Below are positions 1 to 5,450 of a stretch of DNA of 5,450 nucleotides, in pieces. Each line of letters opens with the position of its first letter. The first letter of the stretch is position 1. A model generated the notes under the pieces. It saw nothing but the letters and a program-made list of their open reading frames with translations. It searched no databases and was not told the origin of the DNA. The stretch comes from Haliscomenobacter sp038240665 (GTDB lineage Bacteria; Bacteroidota; Bacteroidia; Chitinophagales; Saprospiraceae): contig JBBRGN010000305.1 in NCBI GenBank assembly GCA_038240665.1, forward strand, positions 1-5,450. The letters are read 5' to 3'. The position numbers and the translations under genes were made by a program.

Positions 1-1
1 T

Positions 2-1333
2 ATTGCTTTGGCGGTATTGATGCTTACCTGGTACATTACCGAAGCCATGCCATTAGCGGTAACGGCTTTATTACCGATGGTTTTACTGCCTTTGTTGGGG
101 TTGGCAACCGATATGAAAAAGGTTTTTGCACCGTATGCTGATCCGGTGGTCTACCTGTTTATGGGAGGATTTGTAATTGCACTGGCCATGGAACGTTGGA
201 ATTTACACCGCCGGATTGCGCTTAATATTTTACGCATAACCGGGGTCAACGCCAATGGCATTGTTTTTGGTTTTTTTCTATCCTCGGCATTGATCAGCAT
301 GTGGATCAGCAATACGGCTACAACCATGATGATGTTGCCCATCGCCTTATCAGTAATCGGTCTATTCAAAACGGAAGAAGAAGAATTATCAGAAGGCTTA
401 CGCAAATTTGCATTATCCCTGATGTTGGGAGTATCCTATGCCTCCAGCATAGGCGGTGTAGGAACCATCATTGGTTCGCCACCGAATGTCGTTTTCGTTG
501 GACAAATGAAAACGCTTTTCCACCGAGAAGTAAGTTTTTTAGGTTGGATGGCCATGGGCGTACCCTATGCCTTGTTGCTGCTGCTTATTGGTTATGCCAT
601 CATAGTTTACCTGGTTTTTCCCAATAAACTGGGCAAAATCCCCGGAGCACGGGAACGTATAGCCTCAGAATTGGCCAACCTCGGCCCTTTGTCAGCTGGT
701 GAAAAATTGACCTTAAGCGTTTTTACCTTAGCGGCCTTGGGCTGGATGTTCAAAATTCCGATTGAAAAAATGATTCCCGGACTGAAATTGGACGAATCGG
801 TAGTAGCCGTTGGGGCCGCCATTTTGCTGTTCATCACCCCGGTCAATTTTAAAGACTGGAAATTTGTACTGGAATGGAAACATACTGAAAAACTGCCTTG
901 GGGGATCTTGCTGTTGTTTGGTGGCGGCTTAAGTTTAGCTGGCGTATTATCCGAAACCGGCATTATTGACATGATCGGCAAGCGTTTTGTGGGCGGCAAT
1001 GGCGGTAGTTGGCTCTTTATCCTAGGTTTAGTGGCTATAACGGTTTTTTTAACTGAATTGCTCTCCAATGTGGCATTGGTTACCGTTTTTGTTCCCGTTA
1101 TGGGAGCAGTTGCACTAGGGATGAACCTGGATCCTATTTTGCTGTGCTTACCGGTTACATTGGCGGCCAGTAGTGGATTTATGCTGCCGATGTCTACCCC
1201 GCCCAATGCCATTGTGTTTTCCAGTGGCTATGTCACCATCCAACAAATGATGCGTGCTGGGTTCTATTTAAATGTGGTTTCAATACTTTTAATGACCCTT
1301 TTTGCCAAACTTATAATCCCTTTCGTTTTTTAA
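2..1333 (+). CDS. DASS/SLC13-family sodium-coupled anion symporter, 5' end cut by window
   Basis: Inner-membrane secondary transporter of the divalent anion:Na+ symporter family (dicarboxylates, citrate or sulfate in known members); the substrate cannot be told here. The frame is open to the window edge, so the start lies upstream. By comparison with VcINDY, whose first SNT motif is near residue 150, about 50 residues are missing. Numbering from position 8, the Na+/substrate-binding SNTAT motif is at residues 101-105, a GSPPN loop at 156-160, and the family signature around STPPNAIVF at 396-404, preceded by SSGFMLP. The second SNT motif of the inverted-repeat fold appears as SNV at 353-355. 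Many hydrophobic segments run throughout and the protein ends in a hydrophobic helix. The C-terminus is complete (TAA at 1331-1333). GC is about 52% on one line counted. The family is secure; the precise substrate is unknown. Confidence 0.93.
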   Translation: MALAVLMLTWYITEAMPLAVTALLPMVLLPLLGLATDMKKVFAPYADPVVYLFMGGFVIALAMERWNLHRRIALNILRITGVNANGIVFGFFLSSALISMWISNTATTMMMLPIALSVIGLFKTEEEELSEGLRKFALSLMLGVSYASSIGGVGTIIGSPPNVVFVGQMKTLFHREVSFLGWMAMGVPYALLLLLIGYAIIVYLVFPNKLGKIPGARERIASELANLGPLSAGEKLTLSVFTLAALGWMFKIPIEKMIPGLKLDESVVAVGAAILLFITPVNFKDWKFVLEWKHTEKLPWGILLLFGGGLSLAGVLSETGIIDMIGKRFVGGNGGSWLFILGLVAITVFLTELLSNVALVTVFVPVMGAVALGMNLDPILLCLPVTLAASSGFMLPMSTPPNAIVFSSGYVTIQQMMRAGFYLNVVSILLMTLFAKLIIPFVF

Positions 1334-1424
1334 ACGTTTAATATATTATCTTAGAGCAGCAATCTATTCTAACATACCTACAGAAAACCAATCCAATTAG
1401 CAAGACGATTCAAGGAAGGGGTTT

Positions 1425-1441
1425 GATTTTCACTGAAAGTC
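1425..1441. repeat. Near-perfect inverted repeat upstream of promoter
   Basis: GATTTTCA (1425-1432) and TGAAAGTC (1434-1441) are inverted copies around a single central base, with one G-T type mismatch. It ends about 18 bases upstream of the possible -33 element. It could be an operator half-site pair or a weak hairpin. The single-base loop is too tight for a full-length RNA stem, and no T-run follows, so it is not a convincing terminator for the upstream transporter. Confidence 0.25.
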
Positions 1442-1458
1442 AAAAGATCTTTCACCCG

Positions 1459-1487
1459 TATTGTTATATTAAAAAAAATTACCTTTG
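1459..1487 (+). promoter_or_regulatory. Bacteroidota-type promoter for the serine hydrolase/amidohydrolase pair
   Basis: TACCTTTG at 1480-1487 is an exact match to the Bacteroidota -7 element TAnnTTTG. A possible -33 element, ATTG at 1460-1463, lies 16 bases upstream, one short of the usual 17-23, so that half is weak. Transcription would start near 1493, giving a leader of roughly 15 bases before the ATG at 1509. The A-run at 1471-1478 lies in the spacer. Start sites were not measured; this is motif matching only. Confidence 0.6.
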
Positions 1488-1508
1488 CGGCTTAATTGAG
1501 TTCAGAGT

Positions 1509-2723
1509 ATGCGTAGCAGTATCAAGTTATTGTTGTTGAGTTTAGCGGTTTTAGTAGGTTGTTCAAAAAAAGAAGAACCACATACACCTGAAAAACGGGT
1601 AATCAAAGTTGCCAATCCTCATCTAGAGGCATTGCTGAAAAATTATGAGCAATATTTCAATGATTCGCTCCAAAAATCAGGAACTCCCGGCGCCGCTGTA
1701 GTGATTGTGAAAGACAGTCAAATCGTTTTAGAACGCGGTTTTGGGATAAAAATGGCCGGCTCGCGCGATTCTGTGGACGAGCAAACGGTGTTCCGCATCG
1801 GTTCTTTGTCAAAAGGATTTGCTTCGATATTGACGGGCATCCTGGTTCAGGATGGGCAATTACACTGGCGGGATCCAGTGGTTAAATTTCTTCCTGATTT
1901 TGAACTCAATTCCATTGAACAGACCAAGCGCATCAAGCTTTTTCATTTGCTTTCCCATACCACTGGATTACCATACCAAGCTTTTTCCAATCTCATTGAA
2001 GATGGCTATGATCTGCCCGAGATCATCAAAAAATTTAAAGAAGTAAAATTATTTGGTAAAGAAGGTGAGGTATTCAACTACCAAAACGCGGCCTACAGCG
2101 TCATCGAAGAGGTGATGTGGCAGGCTACTGGTAAGACTTATCAACAACTGCTGGTAGAGCGCATATTCCATCCATTAGGCATGAAAAATGCGTCCTTGAG
2201 TTACCGCGCCATGGTGCTTAAACGCAACAAATCTTTCCCCCATGATTTCAACGGCCATGCCTGGGTAAAAACCAACGTCACCGGCAAATACTACAACTCA
2301 GCTGCCGCTGGTGGCGTAAATGCTTGCGCCGACGACATGGGGAAATGGTTGACCCTTTTGCTTGGCAATCGTCCAGATATCCTCAAACAAACTACCCTAG
2401 ATAGCATTTTTAGCCCCATAATCGCCACAAACAATGAAAACCACTACTTTGCAGCCTGGCCTGGACAAAAAGAAGCGTTTTATGCCCGTGGGTGGCGGGT
2501 TTTGCACAACAACACCGAGACCTACATTTGTCATGGCGGCTACGTCAATGGTTATCGGGCTGAAATAGCGCTCAATCCCGCAGAAGGCATCGGTATCTGT
2601 ATACTATTTAATGCCGCAACTGGTTTTACCCATGAAGCTGTTCCTGCTTTTTTTACCCGCTATGAAAAATACCGATCAGCTATCCACAGTTGGTCTAGAA
2701 AGTATTATAGCTTAAATCAATAA
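1509..2723 (+). CDS. Lipoprotein serine hydrolase, class C beta-lactamase/PBP-like family
   Basis: Serine-acylating hydrolase of the beta-lactamase-related family (Pfam Beta-lactamase; class C enzymes, DD-peptidases, D-aminopeptidases and esterases). The N-terminus is a lipoprotein signal: Arg2, a hydrophobic core at 6-16 and a lipobox LVGC with the lipidated Cys at 18, so the protein is anchored in the cell envelope. Catalytic motifs are all present: SxxK as Ser99-Leu-Ser-Lys102, YxN as Tyr191-Gln-Asn193, and HxG as His342-Gly-Gly344, the equivalent of the KTG box. HLLSHTTGLP at 146-155 and the AGGVNACADDMGKWL stretch at about 267-281 are typical of the family. At 404 residues it has the expected length. 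The ATG at 1509 is chosen because it opens the signal peptide directly behind the promoter. The substrate is unknown: peptidoglycan peptides, D-amino-acid peptides and esters are all possible. It is followed after 6 bases by an amidohydrolase. Confidence 0.92.
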   Translation: MRSSIKLLLLSLAVLVGCSKKEEPHTPEKRVIKVANPHLEALLKNYEQYFNDSLQKSGTPGAAVVIVKDSQIVLERGFGIKMAGSRDSVDEQTVFRIGSLSKGFASILTGILVQDGQLHWRDPVVKFLPDFELNSIEQTKRIKLFHLLSHTTGLPYQAFSNLIEDGYDLPEIIKKFKEVKLFGKEGEVFNYQNAAYSVIEEVMWQATGKTYQQLLVERIFHPLGMKNASLSYRAMVLKRNKSFPHDFNGHAWVKTNVTGKYYNSAAAGGVNACADDMGKWLTLLLGNRPDILKQTTLDSIFSPIIATNNENHYFAAWPGQKEAFYARGWRVLHNNTETYICHGGYVNGYRAEIALNPAEGIGICILFNAATGFTHEAVPAFFTRYEKYRSAIHSWSRKYYSLNQ

Positions 2724-2729
2724 GTAAAC

Positions 2730-3926
2730 ATGCTCATTGAAGACATCAAGGCTCTGGCTCAGCAGTTTTTACCCGAACTACAAGCCATGCGGCGCCACAT
2801 TCACCAACATCCTGAATTGTCTTTTGAAGAGGTAGAAACGGCTCGTTTCATTACCGAACAACTGACTCAAATGGGCATCGCCTCTTATCCATTGGCAGAA
2901 ACTGGCGTTGTGGGCATCATCGAAGGGCGAAAGCCGGGCAATCAAAAAGTGGTCGCATTGCGGGCTGATATGGATGCTTTGCCCATCCAAGAAGCCAATA
3001 ACGTAGCCTACAAATCCATCCATACCAATGTGATGCACGCCTGCGGGCACGATGTGCATACCGCTTCTTTACTCGGAGCTGCGAAAATTCTTTTTACGCT
3101 TAAGGATCAATTGACCGGCGTAATCAAGTTGATTTTTCAACCTGCTGAAGAACGCCTTCCTGGCGGGGCTTCGATCATGATAAAGGAAGGTGTGCTGGAT
3201 GCGCCAAAGCCCTTGAGCATTTTTGGTCAACACGTACATCCTCCTCTACCCGCTGGAAAAGTGGGTTTTCGACCGGGTCGATACATGGGTTCCTGTGACG
3301 AACTTTATTTAACCATTACGGGTAAGGGCGGTCACGGCGCAATGCCGCAAGACTGCGTTGATCCTATACTTATTGCAGCGCACTTGATTGTGGCGATGCA
3401 GCAGATAGTAAGTCGCCAGAATGATCCGACCATTCCCACGGTGCTCACTTTTGGAAAAATCCAATCTACGGGCGGTGCTACCAACATCATCCCGAATGAA
3501 GTAAAAATGGAAGGCACCTTCCGGACGATGGATGAAAAATGGCGTTTTTCGGCGCATGAGCGCATGCAAAAATTGGCGCACCACCTGGTAGAAGGCATGG
3601 GCGGGCAATTGGATTTTTTATTGGAAGTGGGTTACCCCAATCTCTACAACAACGAATTGCTCACCCAGCGGGCACGAGGCCATGCGGAAGCCTTTTTAGG
3701 CATGGAAAATGTAGTAGACTTACCCGTGCGCTTAACGGCGGAAGATTTTTCTTATTACTCGCAGGTGATGCCCGCTTGTTTTTACCGTTTGGGGACGAGT
3801 AGCCCGGATGGCAGCAAGCGTTCACCTGTACATTCCGATACCTTTGATATTGATGAAGATGCCTTAAAAGTAGGCGCGGGGTTGATGGCTTGGTTGGCAG
3901 TTTGTGAATTGCAGGGCGGGGAGTAG
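2730..3926 (+). CDS. M20D-family metallo-amidohydrolase (hippurate / N-acyl-amino-acid hydrolase type)
   Basis: Predicted di-metal amidohydrolase of peptidase family M20D, the group that includes hippurate hydrolase, IAA-amino-acid hydrolases and N-acetyl-diaminopimelate deacetylase. These cleave the amide bond of N-acylated amino acids. Visible motifs in order: RRHIHQHPELSFEE (21-34); ALRADMDALPIQE (76-88); HACGHDVH (103-110) with metal ligands Cys105 and His107; FQPAEE (136-141) with the catalytic/metal Glu pair 140/141; GQHVHP with His168; the lid-domain GKGGHGAMP (198-206); TAEDFSYY (336-343); and VHSDTF with final ligand His368. No signal peptide, so probably cytoplasmic. Length 398 is normal for the family. 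The ATG lies 6 bases after the previous stop, so co-transcription with the serine hydrolase is likely; no separate promoter is seen. Substrate unassigned. GC is 52-57% on two lines counted. Confidence 0.94.
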   Translation: MLIEDIKALAQQFLPELQAMRRHIHQHPELSFEEVETARFITEQLTQMGIASYPLAETGVVGIIEGRKPGNQKVVALRADMDALPIQEANNVAYKSIHTNVMHACGHDVHTASLLGAAKILFTLKDQLTGVIKLIFQPAEERLPGGASIMIKEGVLDAPKPLSIFGQHVHPPLPAGKVGFRPGRYMGSCDELYLTITGKGGHGAMPQDCVDPILIAAHLIVAMQQIVSRQNDPTIPTVLTFGKIQSTGGATNIIPNEVKMEGTFRTMDEKWRFSAHERMQKLAHHLVEGMGGQLDFLLEVGYPNLYNNELLTQRARGHAEAFLGMENVVDLPVRLTAEDFSYYSQVMPACFYRLGTSSPDGSKRSPVHSDTFDIDEDALKVGAGLMAWLAVCELQGGE

Positions 3927-4139
3927 TCGATTGAAAAATTCAAACATCATCGGTTTTGTACAAATGAAAAAATCCTTCAGGAATCCAAAATACTTGCGGT
4001 ACTTGAAGCTTTAGGAATGAGTCGATAATAGGGTGTCAATCTAGTCTGTCTCCAGGGTAGACGCATGAATCAACTGCTCAAGCGCTATATGGCCAAAATC
4101 GTTGGTGAGCAAATCCTGATGCTGGATAAAAAAAAGTGC

Positions 4140-4210
4140 TAGCGTACTTCGCATTTTGTATTGTCGCAAATAGTGATTTTAAATATAGCGTACTTCGTAT
4201 TTTGTATTGT
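4140..4210. repeat. 25-base direct repeat, two copies with a 46-base period
   Basis: Copies lie at 4140-4164 and 4186-4210 and are identical except for one base (C at 4152, T at 4198). Both begin TAGCGTACTTCG and end TTTTGTATTGT. The 21-base spacer is not repeated. Two copies are too few for a CRISPR call, and the spacer lacks the usual length. It may be a short interspersed or tandem repeat family of the genome, or a recombination scar next to the island-like segment. Confidence 0.75.
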
Positions 4211-4437
4211 TTTTGGAACCGCTATGCTTTTTAGCTCCCATCAATCTGTTTATTATCAGGTTAATAAAATCAAACCCGTGGATGCTTGTAAATTTGGTGC
4301 TTTTGGTTTATCTTAGCTATGTGGGCATGACAATTACGCATATTTACGTGTTATGCCTCATTGTAAAAAGACCGACAGGCCATCAAAACATCGACAGAAA
4401 AAATGAAAGACAACTAACGCTTCGCAAAACTAAAAGA

Positions 4438-4475
4438 GCTGCAATGCCTACACACAAGCCGACCCAAATTGCAGC
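4438..4475. repeat. 8-bp inverted repeat with 22-base loop
   Basis: GCTGCAAT at 4438-4445 and ATTGCAGC at 4468-4475 are exact inverted copies. The right arm overlaps CAAATTGC (4465-4472), which is itself the exact inverse of GCAATTTG at 4536-4543. The two stems therefore could not form at the same time. Function unknown; chance pairing in a compositionally skewed stretch is possible. Confidence 0.5.
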
Positions 4476-4488
4476 ACATTTAATTTTG

Positions 4489-4519
4489 CCCAACCGCACC
4501 CACAGCCCACCCACCACCC
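4489..4519 (-). other. Predicted G-quadruplex motif on the minus strand
   Basis: The plus strand has CCC runs at 4489-4491, 4499-4501, 4506-4508, 4510-4512 and 4517-4519. Read on the minus strand, the four rightmost give G3 tracts with loops of 4, 1 and 4 bases. That fits the canonical G3+N1-7 quadruplex pattern, with a fifth tract after a 7-base loop. It ends about 33 bases upstream of the candidate -33 element of the helicase gene. Folding in the cell is untested. Confidence 0.55.
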
Positions 4520-4551
4520 GACAATTGGACAGTTGGCAATTTGAGTGCAAC

Positions 4552-4586
4552 TTTTGACAATAACAGGTTTTAAAAAACTAACTTTA
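4552..4586 (+). promoter_or_regulatory. Candidate promoter for the helicase-like gene
   Basis: TTTTG at 4552-4556 could serve as the -33 element, and TAACTTTA at 4579-4586 matches TAnnTTTG except for the last base. The 22-base spacing is within the 17-23 range known for Bacteroidota. Transcription would begin near 4592, leaving a leader of about 25 bases. That leader contains a mini-ORF of four codons plus stop (4600-4614). Confidence 0.4.
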
Positions 4587-4617
4587 CGACCGACAATAAA
4601 TGAAAGAAAATTAGTAA

Positions 4618-5331
4618 ATGAAGCTATCAGACCCATTTAAAATATTACCACCAAACGAAAGGTGGGCACCGACACAAAGTCAAATGGACGCTTTTCAAAA
4701 TGCTTATGAAAAGTTGTTGCCACCATTGGTTTACAAAATCAGACTTGCTGTTGCAAAATGGAGAGACGATGGTTATAAAGGTGCTTCCGCCACTTCAAAA
4801 TCATTATTAAACTTTTGGTTCAATCAAGAACATTTAATCGGTCAGACAAAATTCAGTTTTTTCTTTTCGCAACGTGAAGCCATAGAATCAATTATTTACT
4901 TGTATGAAGTTGCAAAAGCAAAAGACAAATATGAGTTAATGAAGTTCGACTCTTCTCAACGTGTTAGCACAGGAATGTTTGATGAGAACTGGACACGTTA
5001 TGTTGTAAAAATGGCGACTGGTGCTGGTAAAACCAAAGTTATGGGCTTGACTTTGGTTTGGTCTTACTTTCATAAACTCTACGAAGCAGACAGCACACTT
5101 TCAAAAGACTTTTTAGTTATTGCTCCAAACATTATTGTATTAAACCGTTTACGCAAAGACTTTGACGGACTGAAAATGTTTTTTGATGAACCATTTTTCC
5201 CTGACAATGGCTATGACGACAAAGACTGGAAAAATGATTTTCAGTTAACGCTTCATATTCAAGACGACTTAAAACCAATTACAGAATCGGGAAATATTTT
5301 CCTTACAAATCACACTACTGGACATTTTTAA
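4618..5331 (+). pseudogene. Type III restriction (Res-like) SF2 helicase, truncated by an insertion
   Basis: N-terminal part of a superfamily 2 DEAD/DEAH-type helicase resembling the ATP-driven DNA translocase subunit of type III restriction or related phage-defence enzymes. The start is fixed by two in-frame stops (TAG 4612-4614, TAA 4615-4617) directly before the ATG. Residues 82-90 (FFSQREAIE) resemble a Q-like motif. Walker A is ATGAGKT at 133-139, with Lys138 for ATP binding. FLVIAPN at 165-171 is motif Ia-like, and GNIFLTN at 225-231 is a conserved strand. Homology ends there; HTTGHF and a stop follow from foreign sequence. No DExx (motif II) or later helicase motif is present, so this 237-residue product cannot be a working motor; intact relatives are many hundreds of residues longer. 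GC is 27-42% on three lines counted, well below the left-hand genes, which suggests transfer. A type I/III-like helicase of another defence system remains possible. Confidence 0.82.
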
Positions 5332-5450
5332 AAACACTGTTTTTTCGTCCTTTCAATGCCTTTAGGACAAACGTGATGAATTCGGCGAAATTGTAGCAAA
5401 TAGCAGTCATAAAAGCGATACCTCTGCGAAAAATTGACTCTGCCGCCCAT
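5311..5450 (-). mobile_element. Probable end of an insertion sequence, continuing past the window
   Basis: Helicase homology breaks at about 5310. The following sequence carries a minus-strand open frame whose stop lies at the break, as expected when an insertion sequence ends just behind its transposase gene. The terminal inverted repeat should begin near 5311-5315, around CACTACTGGACATTT, but only one end is in view. Neither the repeat nor a target duplication can be confirmed. A small A/T hairpin (AAAAAC/GTTTTT, 5330-5344) lies inside this end. The family is not assigned. Confidence 0.5.
5315..5449 (-). CDS. C-terminal fragment of a probable transposase
   Basis: A minus-strand frame open from the right window edge to TAG (plus-strand 5315-5317), 44 codons visible. 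The peptide begins WAAESIFRRGIAFMTAICYN and ends in a basic tail, GRKNSVFKNVQ. A hydrophobic/aromatic helix followed by a Lys/Arg-rich tail is common at the C-terminus of DDE transposases, and the stop sits at the apparent insertion junction. I do not recognise the family, and no catalytic Asp/Glu of a DDE core can be placed in so short a piece. The call rests mostly on context: position, orientation and interruption of the helicase gene. A second minus-strand frame is also open over much of this stretch (down to a TAA at about 5328), so coding is not proven. Confidence 0.42.
   Translation of the reverse strand, partial: WAAESIFRRGIAFMTAICYNFAEFITFVLKALKGRKNSVFKNVQ

Larger units (their letters stand above)
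3927..4617. other. Gene-free, repeat-rich intergenic region
   Basis: About 690 bases with no convincing gene. From the left it shows: a short AT hairpin (TTGAA/TTCAA, 3931-3943); a perfect palindrome TTTGTACAAA (3955-3964); a segment of short stop-broken frames including a 25-codon ATG frame at 4065-4142; two copies of a 25-base direct repeat (4140-4210); then AT-rich sequence without motifs to about 4400. From 4430 to 4560 it is C-rich and G-poor with several inverted repeats, ending in a promoter-like site and the helicase start. No strong rho-independent terminator (GC stem plus T-run) was found behind the amidohydrolase. The region coincides with the change from about 50% GC coding sequence to AT-rich coding sequence. 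Confidence 0.7.

Noticed and set aside
607..1212. 201-codon minus-strand open frame
   Set aside because: It lies wholly inside the transporter gene, whose protein is clearly conserved; the antisense peptide shows no domain and is rich in Ser/Pro/Lys as expected from a shadow frame.
1331..1340. Perfect palindrome TAAACGTTTA over the transporter stop codon, considered as a terminator
   Set aside because: No loop, low GC and no T-run; too short to be a convincing terminator.
3309..3608. Minus-strand open frames inside the amidohydrolase
   Set aside because: They are antisense to the conserved lid-domain region of the M20D enzyme, with no recognisable motif and no start signals.
3931..3964. AT hairpin and TTTGTACAAA palindrome after the amidohydrolase, considered as a terminator
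   Set aside because: The stem is only 5 A/T-rich pairs and the palindrome has no loop or following T-run, so termination here is not supported.
4140..4210. Possible CRISPR array
   Set aside because: Only two copies, a 21-base spacer shorter than typical, and no cas gene in view.
4348..4420. Possible integron attC site (GTTATGCC and CTAACGC)
   Set aside because: The half-sites are in the wrong order (GTT...AAC rather than AAC...GTT at the outer ends), GTTATGC does not fit GTTRRRY, and there is no integrase.
4207..4557. 116-codon plus-strand open frame with hydrophobic N-terminal half
   Set aside because: It needs a TTG start, has no ribosome-binding or promoter signal, and overlaps the direct repeat. 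Its second half is low-complexity (Pro/Thr/His-rich) because it reads through the C-rich repeat stretch. Probably chance.

Overview
The window is probably chromosomal DNA from a member of the Bacteroidota. The main evidence is two promoter-like sites of the TAnnTTTG type (1480-1487 and, less perfectly, 4579-4586), AT-rich leaders without a strong Shine-Dalgarno sequence, and a short lipoprotein signal. Coding sequence in the left part has moderate GC (52-57% on three 60-base lines counted by hand). A genus cannot be fixed from this sequence; a Saprospiria- or Cytophagia-like bacterium is only a guess.

Left part (2-3926): three ordinary plus-strand genes. The first is the 3' portion of a DASS/SLC13-type sodium-coupled anion symporter, cut by the window edge. 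A 175-base gap with a promoter follows. Next come a lipoprotein serine hydrolase of the class C beta-lactamase/PBP fold (1509-2723) and, only 6 bases later, an M20D metallo-amidohydrolase (2730-3926). The last two look like an operon of two hydrolases, one anchored to the envelope and one probably cytoplasmic. Their substrates cannot be read from sequence. The symporter imports small anions and may be functionally unrelated.

Middle part (3927-4617): about 690 bases without a convincing gene. It holds a degenerate short-frame segment, a 25-base direct repeat (one mismatch, 46-base period), a run of inverted repeats, and a C-rich, G-poor stretch whose minus strand fits a canonical G-quadruplex pattern. 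A promoter-like site and a four-codon mini-ORF lead into the next gene.

Right part (4618-5450): the N-terminal part of a superfamily 2 helicase related to type III restriction (Res-like) enzymes. It is AT-rich (27-42% GC on three lines counted), unlike the left part. Its homology stops abruptly at about 5310, and the frame runs into a stop at 5329-5331. From about 5311 a different sequence begins. On the minus strand it carries an open frame that stops at 5315-5317, right at the junction, and looks like the C-terminal end of an insertion-sequence transposase. The best reading is a horizontally acquired defence-type gene disrupted by a mobile element. I found no clearly new system; the most interesting area is the island-like right third, where the repeat-rich leader, restriction-type helicase and insertion junction lie together.
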